Notes under the pieces: generated by a model
Seen by the model: the letters and a program-made list of their open reading frames with translations, nothing else
The model's database searches: none
Told to the model about the DNA's origin: nothing
Made by a program: the position numbers and the translations under genes
Origin: Pseudomonas sp. GD03919
Lineage (GTDB): Bacteria > Pseudomonadota > Gammaproteobacteria > Pseudomonadales > Pseudomonadaceae
Assembly (NCBI RefSeq): GCF_029814935.1
Contig: NZ_CP104582.1
Coordinates: 248,001-312,000 of the forward strand
DNA: 64,000 bases
Direction: 5' to 3'
In this document: in pieces, positions 7,642-17,484 of the stretch
How the letters are laid out: every line of letters starts with the position of its first letter
Numbering within the stretch: position 1 is the stretch's first letter

Positions 7642-8094
7642 TCAATGCGAGTGGCTCTTGCCGACATGGGTATGGCCATCGTCCGGTAGCAGTTGCACAC
7701 CGCCGCTGACGTTGAGCTGGCGCAGGATGCCGCAGTCTTCCGCCCCCTTGGGGTCGTTGCAACGGTCGCGCAACTCGGTGAGTTGATCACGTAGCGCCTG
7801 CAGGCTGTCGATGCGCGCCTGAACATGCTCGATATGTTCGTCTACCAGGCTGTTGATACCGGCGCAGCTCTCGTGGGGCAGGTCACGCAGAGCCAGCAGT
7901 CGTTGAATCTCTTCCAGGGTCATGTCCAGCGTGCGGCAATTGCGGATGAATACCAGCCGCTCCAGGTGCTGGGCGCCGTACAGGCGGTAGTTGCCCTCGC
8001 TGCGTGCGGGCGCCGGCAGCAGACCTTCGCGTTCGTAGTAGCGTACGGTCTCTACCCGGCAGCCGGCCTTTTTCGCCAATTCTCCGATTTTCAT
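7642..8094 (-). CDS. cadR: MerR-family heavy-metal regulator CadR
   Basis: The 150-residue activator has the MerR helix-turn-helix at the N-terminus (MKIGELAKKAGCRVETVRYY, then EREGLLPAPARSEGNYRLY), a dimerisation helix, cysteines for metal binding (RNCRTLDM, SCAGINSLVDEHI, DRCND) and a histidine-rich tail (DDGHTHVGKSHSH) typical of Pseudomonas CadR. Cd, Zn or Pb binding would twist the long-spacer promoter of cadA into an active shape. The start at 8094 follows the family N-terminus; the in-frame extension to 8175 would run through the operator. It is divergent from cadA. Confidence 0.93.
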   Translation of the reverse strand: MKIGELAKKAGCRVETVRYYEREGLLPAPARSEGNYRLYGAQHLERLVFIRNCRTLDMTLEEIQRLLALRDLPHESCAGINSLVDEHIEHVQARIDSLQALRDQLTELRDRCNDPKGAEDCGILRQLNVSGGVQLLPDDGHTHVGKSHSH

Positions 8095-8113
8095 GGGATC
8101 GCTCCGTAGGTGC

Positions 8114-8144
8114 TTGACCCTATAGTGACTACAGGGTGTGTACT
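8114..8144 (+). promoter_or_regulatory. CadR operator within the cadA promoter
   Basis: A -35 TTGACC (8114-8119) and -10-like TGTACT (8139-8144) are separated by 19 bp, the unusually long spacer of MerR-controlled promoters. The spacer carries the dyad ACCCTATAG-N3-CTACAGGGT (8117-8137). It closely resembles the P. putida cadA promoter as I remember it. Confidence 0.9.
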
Positions 8145-8173
8145 CGGCAATAGATACCTGACGGAGATTTGCC

Positions 8174-10393
8174 ATGAGCCGCTGCTGCGATCACTCGCAC
8201 CAACAGCCACTTGCTCACCCTGAGCATGTCCACGATCACGCTGGACACAATCACGAGGCCGTGCCGCAGCCAGCGGACACCGCGCTGACGGGCGCGTGCA
8301 ATACCCGTATTCGCATCGAGCAGATGGATTGCCCCACGGAAGAGCGCCTGATTCGTGACGCGCTGGGTCGGCTACCGGGCGTGGCCGGTCTGCATTTCAA
8401 TCTGCTGCAGCGCGTGCTCACCGTCAGTCATGACGAGGGAATGCTGGCGCAGGTGCTGCCGGCCATCCGCGCGCTGGGGTTCACCCCGCAGGTCGAAAAT
8501 GATCGCACTGCGCAGCAGCCGGCTGCTGCACCGGCAAAAAAACCGTGGTGGCCGCTGGCGCTGGCTGGTGGGGTGGCAACTGCTTCGGAAATCGTGCATT
8601 TCGCCGGGCTCGGCCCCGACTGGCTGGTGGCACTGCTGGCCGTTGCCGCCATCCTGATGTGCGGGCTGAACACCTACAAGAAGGGCTGGATCGCCCTGAA
8701 GAACCGCAACCTCAATATCAATGCCCTGATGAGCATCGCCGTGACCGGCGCGGTGCTGATCGGTCAGTGGCCGGAAGCGGCGATGGTCATGGTGCTGTTC
8801 ACCCTGGCCGAATTGATCGAGGCGCGTTCGCTGGATCGGGCGCGCAATGCGATTCGCGGGCTGATGGATCTGGCGCCGCCGCGCGCTACCGTGCAGCAGG
8901 CCGATGGCAGTTGGCAGGAGATCGACGTGCAGGCTGTCGGGCTGGGCGCGGTGGTGCGTGTGCGCCCCGGTGAGCGCATCAGTCTCGATGGCGAGGTGGT
9001 CGGCGGCAGCTCGACGGTCAATCAGGCGCCGATCACCGGGGAAAGCCTGCCGGTGGAAAAGCGTGTGGGCGACGCGGTGTTCGCTGGCACCATCAACGAG
9101 GCGGGCTCGCTGGAGTTCCGCGTAAGCGCGGCAGCACGTGACACCACCCTGGCACGCATCATCCATGCGGTGGAGGAGGCGCAGGGCTCGCGCGCGCCGA
9201 CCCAGCGTTTCGTCGATCAGTTCTCGCGCATCTATACCCCGGTGGTGTTCGCATTCGCCCTGGCGGTGGCTGTGGTGCCTCCGCTGGTCATCGGTGGCGC
9301 CTGGCTCGACTGGGTCTACCGCGCCCTGGTCCTGCTGGTGGTGGCCTGCCCCTGTGCGCTGGTGATTTCCACCCCGGTGACCATCGTCAGTGGCCTGGCG
9401 GCGGCTGCGCGTAAGGGCATCCTGATCAAGGGTGGTGTGTATCTGGAGAACGGGCGGCATCTGGCCCTGCTGGCGCTGGACAAGACCGGCACGCTGACCC
9501 ATGGCAAGCCGGTGCAGACCGACAGCCTCCACTTGCTGGAAGTGGATGAACCGCTGCACGCCACTTGGGCGGCGAGCCTGGCCGCGCGCTCGGATCACCC
9601 GGTTTCCCGGGCGTTGGCCCGGCACGCAGTGGAGCAGGGGCAGACCTTGCGTGAGGTCGAGGATTTTGCGGCGCTGCCGGGGCAGGGTATTCGAGGGCGG
9701 ATCGATGGCAGGCTGCTTTATCTGGGCAACCATCGCCTGGTCGAAGATCTCGGGCTGTGCTCGGCGCAACTGGAGCAGCGCCTCGAGGCGCTGGAACGTC
9801 AGGGCAAGAGCGTGGTGGTGCTGTGCGACGAACAGCGCGCACTGATGCTCTTCGCTGTGGCCGACACGGTGCGCCAGAGCAGCCGCGAGGCGGTCGCCGA
9901 ATTGCACGAACTGGGTGTGCGCACCTGCATGCTCAGTGGTGATAACGCCCATACCGCCGCAGCTATCGCTGAACAGGTCGGTGTCGATGAAGCGCGCGGT
10001 GATCTGCTGCCGGCGGGCAAGCTGGCCTGGGTCGAGGCGCGTCAGGCGCAAGGCAGGGTGGTCGGCATGGTCGGCGATGGCATCAACGATGCCCCGGCGC
10101 TGGCCAGGGCCGAAATCGGCTTCGCCATGGGCGCCGCCGGTACCGATACCGCTATCGAGACCGCTGACGTGGCATTGATGGACGACGATTTGCGCAAGAT
10201 TCCGGCCTTCGTTCGTCTGTCGCGGCAGACCCACGCCATCCTGCTTCAGAACATCGTCCTGGCGCTGGGCATCAAGGCCGTTTTCCTGGTCATGACGCTG
10301 ACCGGTGAGGCGACCATGTGGATGGCCGTGTTCGCCGATATGGGCGTGAGCCTGATGGTGGTGTTCAACGGCTTGCGCTTGTTGCGCAAGTGA
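8174..10393 (+). CDS. cadA: heavy-metal translocating P1B-type ATPase CadA
   Basis: The 739-residue inner-membrane pump exports Cd2+, Zn2+ or Pb2+. Reading from the N-terminus: a His-rich leader (CCDHSHQQPLAHPEHVHDHAGH), an HMA metal-binding domain with RIEQMDCPTEE, membrane segments, the actuator motif TGES, the transport-site CPC (C392-P393-C394), the phosphorylated aspartate D436 in DKTGTLTHGKP, the class-specific SDHPVS histidine-proline pair, MLSGDN and the hinge GDGINDAPAL. The single MDCxxEE HMA and the CPC motif place it with Zn/Cd/Pb pumps, not copper pumps. ATG 8174 follows a GGAG. It is controlled by divergent CadR. Confidence 0.95.
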   Translation: MSRCCDHSHQQPLAHPEHVHDHAGHNHEAVPQPADTALTGACNTRIRIEQMDCPTEERLIRDALGRLPGVAGLHFNLLQRVLTVSHDEGMLAQVLPAIRALGFTPQVENDRTAQQPAAAPAKKPWWPLALAGGVATASEIVHFAGLGPDWLVALLAVAAILMCGLNTYKKGWIALKNRNLNINALMSIAVTGAVLIGQWPEAAMVMVLFTLAELIEARSLDRARNAIRGLMDLAPPRATVQQADGSWQEIDVQAVGLGAVVRVRPGERISLDGEVVGGSSTVNQAPITGESLPVEKRVGDAVFAGTINEAGSLEFRVSAAARDTTLARIIHAVEEAQGSRAPTQRFVDQFSRIYTPVVFAFALAVAVVPPLVIGGAWLDWVYRALVLLVVACPCALVISTPVTIVSGLAAAARKGILIKGGVYLENGRHLALLALDKTGTLTHGKPVQTDSLHLLEVDEPLHATWAASLAARSDHPVSRALARHAVEQGQTLREVEDFAALPGQGIRGRIDGRLLYLGNHRLVEDLGLCSAQLEQRLEALERQGKSVVVLCDEQRALMLFAVADTVRQSSREAVAELHELGVRTCMLSGDNAHTAAAIAEQVGVDEARGDLLPAGKLAWVEARQAQGRVVGMVGDGINDAPALARAEIGFAMGAAGTDTAIETADVALMDDDLRKIPAFVRLSRQTHAILLQNIVLALGIKAVFLVMTLTGEATMWMAVFADMGVSLMVVFNGLRLLRK

Positions 10394-10501
10394 ACACCCG
10401 ACCCGTAGCCCGTTTCCGGTGCGCATGGCGAATCGCAGCAGACTCGGATTGCACTCGGGCCACCGACTGCGCAAATCAGAGTGGGTGGAACAAAGGACTC
10501 T

Positions 10502-10548
10502 GTGGGAGGGGCTTCAGCCGCGACAATCGCCGCTGAAGCGCCTCCCAC
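10502..10548. repeat. REP-like hairpin between convergent cadA and rpiA
   Basis: GTGGGAGGGGCTTCAGCCGC and the mirror GCGGCTGAAGCGCCTCCCAC-type half form a long imperfect stem. A related pair occurs at 53498-53546. It may also terminate transcription from both sides. Confidence 0.65.
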
Positions 10549-10552
10549 CGAT

Positions 10553-11224
10553 TCAGCGCTTGAGCGTTTTCACGCCTTCGGCGGTGCCGAGCAGCAGCAG
10601 GTCGGCCGGGCGGGCGGCGAACAGGCCGTTGGTGACCACGCCGACGATGGCGTTGATGTCCGCTTCCAGCTTCACCGGGTCGGTGATCGACAGGTTGTGC
10701 ACGTCGAGAATGACGTTGCCGTTGTCGGTCAGCACACCTTCGCGGTACACCGGGTCGCCGCCCAGCTTCACCAGCTGGCGGGCGACATAGCTGCGGGCCA
10801 TCGGGATGACTTCCACCGGCAGCGGGAAGGCACCCAGCACCGGTACCAGCTTGCTGGCGTCGGCGATGCAGATGAAGGTCCTGGCCACGGCGGCGACGAT
10901 CTTCTCGCGGGTCAGTGCGGCGCCGCCGCCCTTGATCAGGTGCAGGCGTTCGTCGCTCTCGTCGGTGCCATCGACGTAGAACTCCAGCTCGGCGGTGCTG
11001 TTGAGGTCGTAGACCGGTATGCCATGGCCCTTCAGGCGTGCTGCGGTGGCTTCGGAGCTGGCGACGGCGCCATCGAAGTCCATCTTGTGCTTGGCCAGTG
11101 CGTCGATGAAGAAGTTGGCGGTGGAGCCGGTGCCGACGCCAACGATGCTCTTGCTGTCGAGGCGCGGGAGAATGTGGTCGACGGCGGCCTGGGCCACGGC
11201 CTGTTTCAGCTGATCCTGGTTCAT
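10553..11224 (-). CDS. rpiA: ribose-5-phosphate isomerase A
   Basis: The 223-residue enzyme interconverts ribose 5-phosphate and ribulose 5-phosphate in the pentose phosphate pathway. Signature blocks are [12 protein letters not shown] near residue 30, [42 protein letters not shown] (catalytic Asp, Glu and Lys region) and [16 protein letters not shown]. The length matches the E. coli enzyme (219). The ATG at 11224 ([12 protein letters not shown]) is the family start; the long in-frame extension upstream overlaps ilvA in antisense and is not coding. It is divergent from ilvA. Confidence 0.97.
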   Translation of the reverse strand: MNQDQLKQAVAQAAVDHILPRLDSKSIVGVGTGSTANFFIDALAKHKMDFDGAVASSEATAARLKGHGIPVYDLNSTAELEFYVDGTDESDERLHLIKGGGAALTREKIVAAVARTFICIADASKLVPVLGAFPLPVEVIPMARSYVARQLVKLGGDPVYREGVLTDNGNVILDVHNLSITDPVKLEADINAIVGVVTNGLFAARPADLLLLGTAEGVKTLKR

Positions 11225-11383
11225 CGCGGGGAAATGCCTGGGAAGGTGGGGGAAGTAGGCGCGAATTATAGCCGCAAGTGCTGTGCTGACGGAGCAGAAC
11301 CCACGCGTTTCGTATGGTCGTCCGGCGCGGCGCTGGGGTAGACTCGGCAGTCCTCTCAAAGCCCGAACGCCTGCGAAATCACC

Positions 11384-12898
11384 ATGCTCGAACAGTACGT
11401 GAAGAAGATCCTCACCTCGCGCGTTTATGACGTCGCGGTGGAAACCCCGCTGCAACCCGCCCGCCAGCTTAGTGAGCGGCTGGGCAGCCAGATTCTGCTC
11501 AAGCGCGAGGATCTGCAGCCGGTGTACTCGTTCAAGATTCGCGGCGCCTACAACAAGCTGGCGCAACTGTCCCCTGAAGAGCTGGCACGCGGGGTGGTCA
11601 CCGCCTCGGCCGGCAATCACGCCCAGGGCCTGGCCCTGGCGGCCAAGCACCTGGGGGTGAAGGCGACCATCGTCATGCCGCGTACCACGCCTGAGCTGAA
11701 GGTGCAGGGCGTGCGCTCGCGGGGCGGCAAGGTGGTGCTGCACGGCGACGCCTTCCCCGAGGCGCTGGCGCATTCGCTGAAGCTGGTGGAGGAGAAGGGC
11801 TACACCTATATCCACCCCTACGACGACCCACTGGTGATCGCTGGTCAGGGCACCGTGGCCATGGAAGTGCTGCGTCAGCACCAGGGGCATATCGATGCCA
11901 TCTTCGTGCCAGTCGGTGGCGGTGGCCTGATCGCCGGCATCGCGGCTTATGTGAAGTACCTGCGCCCGGAAATCAAGGTGATCGGCGTCGAGCCGGACGA
12001 CTCCAACTGCCTGCAGCAGGCGATGGCGGCGGGCGAGCGCGTGGTGCTACCGACGGTCGGGCTGTTCGCCGACGGCGTGGCAGTGGCGCAGATCGGCCAG
12101 CACACCTTCGATATCTGCAAGCATCACGTCGATGAAGTGATCACCGTCAGCACCGATGAAATCTGTGCGGCAATCAAGGACATCTACGACGATACCCGTT
12201 CGATCACCGAGCCGGCCGGCGCGCTGGCCGTGGCCGGGATCAAGAAGTACGTCGAGCGCCAGGGCGCCAGTGGCGAAGTGCTGGTGGGTATCGACTCCGG
12301 CGCCAACGTCAATTTCGACCGCCTGCGCCACGTTGCCGAGCGCGCCGAGCTGGGCGAGAAGCGCGAAGCGATCATCGCCGTGACCATCCCCGAACAGCCG
12401 GGTAGCTTCAAGGCCTTCTGCGAGGCGGTGGGCAAGCGCCAGATCACCGAGTTCAACTATCGCTATCACACTGACCGCGAAGCGCACATCTTCGTCGGCG
12501 TGCAGACCCATCCGGAGAATGACCCGCGCCAGGCGTTGGTCGAGGGCCTGCGTGCGCAGGGCTTCCCGGTGCTGGACCTGACCGATAACGAACTGGCCAA
12601 ATTGCATATCCGCCATATGGTCGGTGGTCATGCCGCTGGTGTCGGTAACGAGATGGTGCTGCGCTTCGAATTCCCCGAGCGGCCGGGCGCGCTGTTCAAC
12701 TTCCTGCAGAAACTGGGCGGGCGCTGGAATATCTCGATGTTCCATTACCGCAATCACGGCGCAGCCGATGGCCGCGTACTGGCGGCCTTGCAGGTTCCGG
12801 ACGACGAACGCCATCTGGTGCCGGCGGCGCTGGATGCCATCGGTTATCCCTACTGGGATGAAAGCGACAATCCGGCTTATCGCCTGTTTCTGGGTTGA
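11384..12898 (+). CDS. ilvA: threonine ammonia-lyase, biosynthetic
   Basis: The 504-residue PLP enzyme deaminates threonine to 2-oxobutyrate, the committed step of isoleucine synthesis. The PLP lysine is in [12 protein letters not shown] (about residue 50), the glycine-rich phosphate cradle in [10 protein letters not shown] (about 185) and [12 protein letters not shown] near 85. Two C-terminal ACT-like domains (about 325-400 and 420-500) bear the isoleucine and valine allosteric sites, so this is the regulated biosynthetic form, not the short catabolic one. rpiA lies divergently upstream. Confidence 0.96.
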   Translation: MLEQYVKKILTSRVYDVAVETPLQPARQLSERLGSQILLKREDLQPVYSFKIRGAYNKLAQLSPEELARGVVTASAGNHAQGLALAAKHLGVKATIVMPRTTPELKVQGVRSRGGKVVLHGDAFPEALAHSLKLVEEKGYTYIHPYDDPLVIAGQGTVAMEVLRQHQGHIDAIFVPVGGGGLIAGIAAYVKYLRPEIKVIGVEPDDSNCLQQAMAAGERVVLPTVGLFADGVAVAQIGQHTFDICKHHVDEVITVSTDEICAAIKDIYDDTRSITEPAGALAVAGIKKYVERQGASGEVLVGIDSGANVNFDRLRHVAERAELGEKREAIIAVTIPEQPGSFKAFCEAVGKRQITEFNYRYHTDREAHIFVGVQTHPENDPRQALVEGLRAQGFPVLDLTDNELAKLHIRHMVGGHAAGVGNEMVLRFEFPERPGALFNFLQKLGGRWNISMFHYRNHGAADGRVLAALQVPDDERHLVPAALDAIGYPYWDESDNPAYRLFLG

Positions 12899-12914
12899 AA
12901 GCTGCCTTCGAACC

Positions 12915-12966
12915 GTAGGGCGGGTGTAACCCGCCGCCGCGTTCTGGCGGGTTGCACCCGCCCTAC
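12915..12966. repeat. paired REP-like repeat, GTAGGGCGGGTGTAACCCGCC type
   Basis: Two inverted copies (5' GTAGGGCGGGTG..., 3' ...CACCCGCCCTAC) face each other after the ilvA stop, forming a long hairpin that could end or protect the ilvA transcript. Confidence 0.7.
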
Positions 12967-12993
12967 TTAATCGCCGAATAAAAGGAAACCACG

Positions 12994-13434
12994 ATGGAAC
13001 ACTACCTGCTGGTCCGTATTCTCCACAGCGCCCCGGGCGTGTTGCTGCTGCTCGGCCTGATCGCCCATGGCGTCATGCTGTTCAAGGCGCAGCGCGGTGG
13101 CGATGCGACGGTGCTGGCGCGCAAGCTGCGCGTGACCCTGCTGTTCAGCTTCCCGGCATTCGCCGTGCTGGCGCTGAGCCTGCCGGTTACCGGCTACTGG
13201 CTGGTGGACACCGCCGGCTGGCCGCTGGGACAGACCTGGCTGCTGCTGGGCAGCATTCTCTATGCGCTGATGATGCTGCTCGGTTTGCTGCTGGCCGGTC
13301 GTCTGGCGGTCTGGCGTGCGCTGGGTGATACACCGGCGCCGACATCGCTCAAGCGTCTGTGCCTGATCTATGCCGGGCTGATTCTGCTGCTCTTGATCGT
13401 CATCATGGCGTTGATGGGCGCCAAGCCGGCTTGA
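12994..13434 (+). CDS. DUF2269-type integral membrane protein
   Basis: The 146-residue protein has four hydrophobic segments: about residues 15-33 (GVLLLLGLIAHGVMLF), 48-68 (LLFSFPAFAVLALSLPVTGYW), 78-103 (WLLLGSILYALMMLLGLLLAG) and 122-142. The pattern of MEHYLLVRILHSAPG at the start fits the DUF2269 family of predicted inner-membrane proteins with no assigned function. AAGGAAA precedes the ATG. Nothing in the neighbourhood suggests a partner. Confidence 0.75.
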   Translation: MEHYLLVRILHSAPGVLLLLGLIAHGVMLFKAQRGGDATVLARKLRVTLLFSFPAFAVLALSLPVTGYWLVDTAGWPLGQTWLLLGSILYALMMLLGLLLAGRLAVWRALGDTPAPTSLKRLCLIYAGLILLLLIVIMALMGAKPA

Positions 13435-13460
13435 AGCAGCCGCCGAGCGGCTTCTGCTGA

Positions 13461-13615
13461 CCCTCTCCCACTGGGAGAGGGTGCCCGAAGGGCGGGAGAG
13501 GGCTTGTGGTTCGATGCATCTCGACTGCCAAGCTCTGTAGGGTGTCGCGGGGCCGCCCAGGCAGTGCGCACCGGCGGCTAATGATGGGGCTTGCGGTGCG
13601 CACAGCGCACCCTAC
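13461..13615. repeat. intergenic repeats (CCCTCTCCC hairpin and GTAGGGTGCGC-type REP pair)
   Basis: CCCTCTCCC-ACT-GGGAGAGGG (13461-13481) is a perfect 9-bp stem. From 13537 GTAGGGTGTCGCGGGGC faces GGTGCGCACAGCGCACCCTAC at 13596-13615. Both lie between a rightward and a leftward gene and could act as transcript ends. Confidence 0.6.
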
Positions 13616-13630
13616 GGTTGGTAGTGGCGC

Positions 13631-14284
13631 TCAGCGCAACGAGATCACCGGCCAGCCGCGCTCGGTGGCGGTGGCGCGCAGCACGTCGTCCGGGTCGACT
13701 GCTACCGGGTTGGCCACGGCCTCGAGCAGCGGCAGGTCATTGCGTGAGTCGCTGTAGAAGTAGGCGCCATCGAGGTTGTACCCCGTCTCGGCCAGCCATT
13801 CGTTCAAGCGGGTCACCTTGCCGCCCTGGTAGCACGGCGTACCGGTGATCTGCCCGGTATAGCGACCATCCTGCATGCCGCATTCGGTAGCGATCAGGGT
13901 TTCCACACCCAGGCGCGCGGCGATGGGCGCGGTGACGAAGCGGTTGGTGGCGGTGATGATCACCAGCTTGTCACCCGCTTCGCGGTGTTCGGCCAGCAAT
14001 GCCTCGCCCTTGGCCAGGATGATCGGCTCGATCACCTCGGCCATGAACTCGCGGTGCCACTGCGCCAGTTGCGCCATGTCGTGGCGGCCGAGAATGGCCT
14101 GGCTGAAATTCTGATACGCCACCACGTCCAGCTTGCCGGCACAGTAATCGGCATAGAAGGCATCGTTGCGCGCCAGGTACTCGGCCGCATCGACCAGGCC
14201 GCGCTGGCAGACGAATTCGCCCCAGCTGTGATCGCTGTCGCCAGCCAGCAGGGTGTTGTCGAGATCGAAAAGGGCCAAGCGCAC
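13631..14284 (-). CDS. HAD-superfamily hydrolase, subfamily IB (SerB-like)
   Basis: The 217-residue protein carries the HAD motifs of a phosphoserine-phosphatase-like (IB) hydrolase: motif [11 protein letters not shown] at residues 6-15, motif II ITATN near 110 and motif [26 protein letters not shown] near 180-195. It should be a Mg-dependent phosphomonoesterase, but the substrate is unknown; the CicA/HAD-IB class is broad. It is divergent from rppH, as in other pseudomonads. Confidence 0.88.
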   Translation of the reverse strand: MRLALFDLDNTLLAGDSDHSWGEFVCQRGLVDAAEYLARNDAFYADYCAGKLDVVAYQNFSQAILGRHDMAQLAQWHREFMAEVIEPIILAKGEALLAEHREAGDKLVIITATNRFVTAPIAARLGVETLIATECGMQDGRYTGQITGTPCYQGGKVTRLNEWLAETGYNLDGAYFYSDSRNDLPLLEAVANPVAVDPDDVLRATATERGWPVISLR

Positions 14285-14428
14285 GGTTCGTTACCTGTTC
14301 TGTAGAAAGGGAAGGCGCGCCAGAATAGCCGCTTTGCCGGGGCTTTCAAACAGCGCCTAAACCCGCGTTGCTGCTGTCGCCGGCTTTGTGGAACAATGCC
14401 GGAACTTGCGTGTACGAGGTTGCTTGCC

Positions 14429-14908
14429 GTGATCGATTCTGATGGTTTCCGCCCGAATGTCGGCATCATCCTGACCAATGATGTCGGCCAGGTGCTCTGG
14501 GCCAGGCGTATCAACCAGGATGCGTGGCAGTTTCCCCAGGGTGGCATCAATGATCGTGAATCGCCGATCGATGCGCTTTACCGTGAACTGAATGAAGAGG
14601 TCGGGCTCGAAGAGCAGGATGTGAAGATCCTCGCCTGCACCCGAGGCTGGTTGCGTTATCGTTTGCCGCAGCGTCTGGTGCGCACGCACAGCCAGCCGCT
14701 GTGCATCGGGCAGAAGCAGAAGTGGTTTCTGCTGCGCCTGACGGGGGCTGAAGACCGCGTACGCATGGACCTGACCGGCAAGCCCGAATTCGATGGCTGG
14801 CGCTGGGTCAGCTACTGGTATCCGCTGGGCCAGGTGGTCACATTCAAGCGCGAGGTTTACCGTCGCGCGCTCAAGGAACTTGCCCCGCGTCTTATAGTGC
14901 GCGACTGA
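14429..14908 (+). CDS. rppH: RNA pyrophosphohydrolase
   Basis: The 159-residue Nudix hydrolase removes pyrophosphate from 5'-triphosphate RNA and so licenses RNase E-dependent decay. The Nudix box is visible as [23 protein letters not shown] (residues about 39-61). I chose the GTG at 14429 because it yields the conserved N-terminus [15 protein letters not shown] and GAGG lies upstream; the ATG at 14396 adds eleven residues not found in the family. ptsP follows after 18 bp, so the two form an operon, as commonly seen in gammaproteobacteria. Confidence 0.95.
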   Translation: MIDSDGFRPNVGIILTNDVGQVLWARRINQDAWQFPQGGINDRESPIDALYRELNEEVGLEEQDVKILACTRGWLRYRLPQRLVRTHSQPLCIGQKQKWFLLRLTGAEDRVRMDLTGKPEFDGWRWVSYWYPLGQVVTFKREVYRRALKELAPRLIVRD

Positions 14909-14926
14909 TACGGACCCCAATCGAGC

Positions 14927-17206
14927 ATGCTCAATACGCTGCGCAAGATCGTCCAGGAAGTAAACGCCGCCAAGGACCTCAAGGCGGCGCTGTCGATCAT
15001 CGTGCAGCGGGTCAAGGAAGCGATGGGCAGCCAGGTCTGCTCGGTCTACCTGCTCGACCCGGAAACCAACCGTTTCGTGTTGATGGCCACCGACGGCCTC
15101 AACAAGCGCTCCATCGGCAAGGTCAGCATGGCGCCCAGCGAAGGTCTGGTCGGCCTGGTCGGTAGTCGCGAAGAACCGCTGAACCTCGAAGACGCTGCCA
15201 GCCATCCCCGCTACCGCTACTTTGCCGAGACCGGCGAGGAACGCTACGCCTCCTTCCTCGGTGCACCGATCATCCACCACCGCCGGGTGATGGGCGTGCT
15301 GGTTGTGCAGCAGAAGGAGCGCCGCCAGTTCGACGAAGGCGAGGAAGCCTTCCTGGTCACCATGAGCGCGCAGCTTGCCGGCGTTATCGCCCATGCCGAG
15401 GCAACCGGCTCGATTCGCGGCCTGGGGCGCCAGGGCAAGGGCGTGCAGGAGGCCAAGTTCGTCGGCGTGCCGGGTGCGCCGGGGGTAGCGGTCGGAACCG
15501 CTGTCGTGGTGCTGCCCCCGGCTGATCTGAATGTGGTTCCAGACCGCAGTGTCGATGACATCGCTGCCGAGCTGGAACTGTTCGACAAGGCGCTGGGTTG
15601 GGTGCGCGAGGACATGCAGGAGCTGTCCGAGAAACTCGCCACTCAGCTACGCAAGGAAGAGCGCGCGCTGTTCGACGTCTACCTGATGATGCTCGAGGAC
15701 GCCGCGCTGGGTAACGAGGTGCGCAAGGTCATTCGTACCGGCCAGTGGGCGCAGGGCGCCTTGCGCCAGGTGGTGCTCGACCACGTCAAGCGCTTCGAGC
15801 TGATGGATGACGCTTACCTGCGCGAACGCGCCTCCGATGTGCGCGACCTCGGTCGGCGCCTGCTGGCCTACCTGCAGGAAGAGCGCAAGATCTCGCTGGT
15901 CTACCCCGACAACACCATTCTGGTCAGCGAGGAGCTGTCGCCGGCGATGCTCGGCGAGGTGCCGGAAGGCAAACTGGCCGGTCTGATCTCGGTGACCGGT
16001 TCGGGCAACTCCCACGTGGCGATTTTCGCCCGCGCCATGGGTATTCCCACGGTCATGGGTGTGCTCGACCTGCCGTACTCGAAGATCGACGGCATCAAGC
16101 TGATCGTCGACGGCTATCACGGCGAAGTCTTCACCAACCCCAGCGAGCTGCTGAGCAAGCAGTACGCCGAGGTGCTCGAGGAGGAGCGCCAGCTCACCGA
16201 AGGGCTCGACGCTCTGCGCGCGCTGCCCTGCGAGACCCTCGACGGCCACCGTATGCCGCTGTGGGTCAACACCGGCCTGCTCGCCGATGTTGCTCGTGCC
16301 CAGCAGCGCGGCGCCGAGGGCGTCGGCCTGTACCGTACCGAAGTGCCGTTCATGGTCAACGAGCGCTTTCCCAGCGAGAAGGAACAGTTGGCCACCTATC
16401 GCGAGCAGTTGCAGGCCTTCCACCCGCTGCCGGTGACCATGCGCACCCTGGATATCGGCGGCGACAAGTCGCTGTCCTACTTCCCGATCAAGGAAGAGAA
16501 TCCCTCCCTGGGCTGGCGCGGCATTCGTGTGACCCTCGATCACCCGGAAATCTTCCTGGTGCAGACCCGCGCCATGCTCAAGGCCAGCGAGGGGTTGAAC
16601 AACCTGCGCATCCTGCTGCCGATGATTTCCGGCACGCAGGAGCTGGAAGAGGCGCTGCACCTGATCCACCGTGCCTGGGGTGAGGTGCGTGACGAGGGTA
16701 CCGATGTTCCACTGCCGCCTATCGGCGTGATGATCGAGATTCCGGCAGCCGTTTATCAGACTCGCGAACTGGCGCGCCAGGTCGATTTCCTCTCGGTCGG
16801 CTCCAACGACCTGACCCAATACCTGCTGGCGGTCGATCGCAACAATCCGCGTGTGGCCGACCTCTACGACTTCCTCCATCCGGCGGTGCTGCAGGCATTG
16901 CAGAAGGTGGTCAACGACGCTCACCTCGAAGGCAAGCCGGTGAGCATCTGTGGCGAGATGGCCGGCGACCCTGCTGCTGCCGTGTTGTTGCTGGCGATGG
17001 GCTTCGATTCGCTGTCGATGAACGCCACCAACCTGCCCAAGGTGAAGTGGCTGCTGCGCCAGATCACCCAGAGCAAGGCCAGGGAACTGCTGGGCCAGGT
17101 GATGACCATGGACAACCCGCACCTGATCTACAGCACCCTGCACCTGGCGCTGCGTAACCTGGGCCTGGGTCGGGTGATCAACCCGGCGTCGAATATCCAG
17201 GCCTGA
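14927..17206 (+). CDS. ptsP: phosphoenolpyruvate-protein phosphotransferase PtsP (EI-Ntr)
   Basis: The 759-residue protein is enzyme I of the nitrogen-related phosphotransferase system, autophosphorylating from PEP and passing phosphate to NPr. An N-terminal GAF domain (about 1-165), the usual nitrogen-signal sensor of EI-Ntr, precedes the EI region. The active-site histidine is H363 in GSGNSHVAIFARAMG. The PEP-binding domain carries TLDIGGDKSL, GWRGIRVTLD, GVMIEIPAA, VGSNDLTQYLLAVDRNN and the cysteine of SICGEMAG. It is cotranscribed with rppH and ends before a convergent intergenic region. Confidence 0.96.
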   Translation: MLNTLRKIVQEVNAAKDLKAALSIIVQRVKEAMGSQVCSVYLLDPETNRFVLMATDGLNKRSIGKVSMAPSEGLVGLVGSREEPLNLEDAASHPRYRYFAETGEERYASFLGAPIIHHRRVMGVLVVQQKERRQFDEGEEAFLVTMSAQLAGVIAHAEATGSIRGLGRQGKGVQEAKFVGVPGAPGVAVGTAVVVLPPADLNVVPDRSVDDIAAELELFDKALGWVREDMQELSEKLATQLRKEERALFDVYLMMLEDAALGNEVRKVIRTGQWAQGALRQVVLDHVKRFELMDDAYLRERASDVRDLGRRLLAYLQEERKISLVYPDNTILVSEELSPAMLGEVPEGKLAGLISVTGSGNSHVAIFARAMGIPTVMGVLDLPYSKIDGIKLIVDGYHGEVFTNPSELLSKQYAEVLEEERQLTEGLDALRALPCETLDGHRMPLWVNTGLLADVARAQQRGAEGVGLYRTEVPFMVNERFPSEKEQLATYREQLQAFHPLPVTMRTLDIGGDKSLSYFPIKEENPSLGWRGIRVTLDHPEIFLVQTRAMLKASEGLNNLRILLPMISGTQELEEALHLIHRAWGEVRDEGTDVPLPPIGVMIEIPAAVYQTRELARQVDFLSVGSNDLTQYLLAVDRNNPRVADLYDFLHPAVLQALQKVVNDAHLEGKPVSICGEMAGDPAAAVLLLAMGFDSLSMNATNLPKVKWLLRQITQSKARELLGQVMTMDNPHLIYSTLHLALRNLGLGRVINPASNIQA

Positions 17207-17287
17207 TTCGCCTGCCGCGGATGCTGGTGCATCCAGCATGAGCTTGGTGACACCCGGGGTCGGCTGACGGGTTTCGCCTTGCTCTAA

Positions 17288-17442
17288 CAGGCTGTTGAAA
17301 AACTATCTGCGTTGCCACTGCTGCGTTAAAACAGGCTCGTGCGCGAGTCCGATCAAAATGCTCATTTACAGCTCGTAAACTCCGCTTTTTCGCCTATTTT
17401 TGCCTTGCATTGGCTGCCTCGCCTACGTTTTTCAACGGCCTG
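17288..17442. mobile_element. 155-bp MITE-like element, copy 1
   Basis: Bounded by CAGGCTGTTGAAAAAC on the left and GTTTTTCAACGGCCTG on the right (inverted ends with one mismatch), it encloses hairpin-prone blocks such as CTCGTGCGCGAG and TTTACAGCTCGTAAA. The interior carries no transposase. TA flanks both ends. Two further copies lie at 43284 and 52463. It sits in the gap between the convergent ptsP and NRDE genes. Confidence 0.75.
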
Positions 17443-17484
17443 CTAACCATCCCACGATGCCGAATAAACGCCGCAACCCGACCT

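Noticed and set aside
7642..10393. cadR-cadA as a recently acquired island
   Set aside because: The composition matches the neighbours and there is no integrase, insertion sequence or direct-repeat boundary.
8372..10474. 700-codon open frame on the minus strand opposite cadA
   Set aside because: It is the antisense shadow of a high-GC gene with all P-type ATPase motifs; its translation is low-complexity His/Gln/Arg-rich with no domain.
11225..11890. In-frame extension of rpiA to 11890
   Set aside because: It runs antisense through the start of ilvA and beyond the canonical MNQDQLKQ start.
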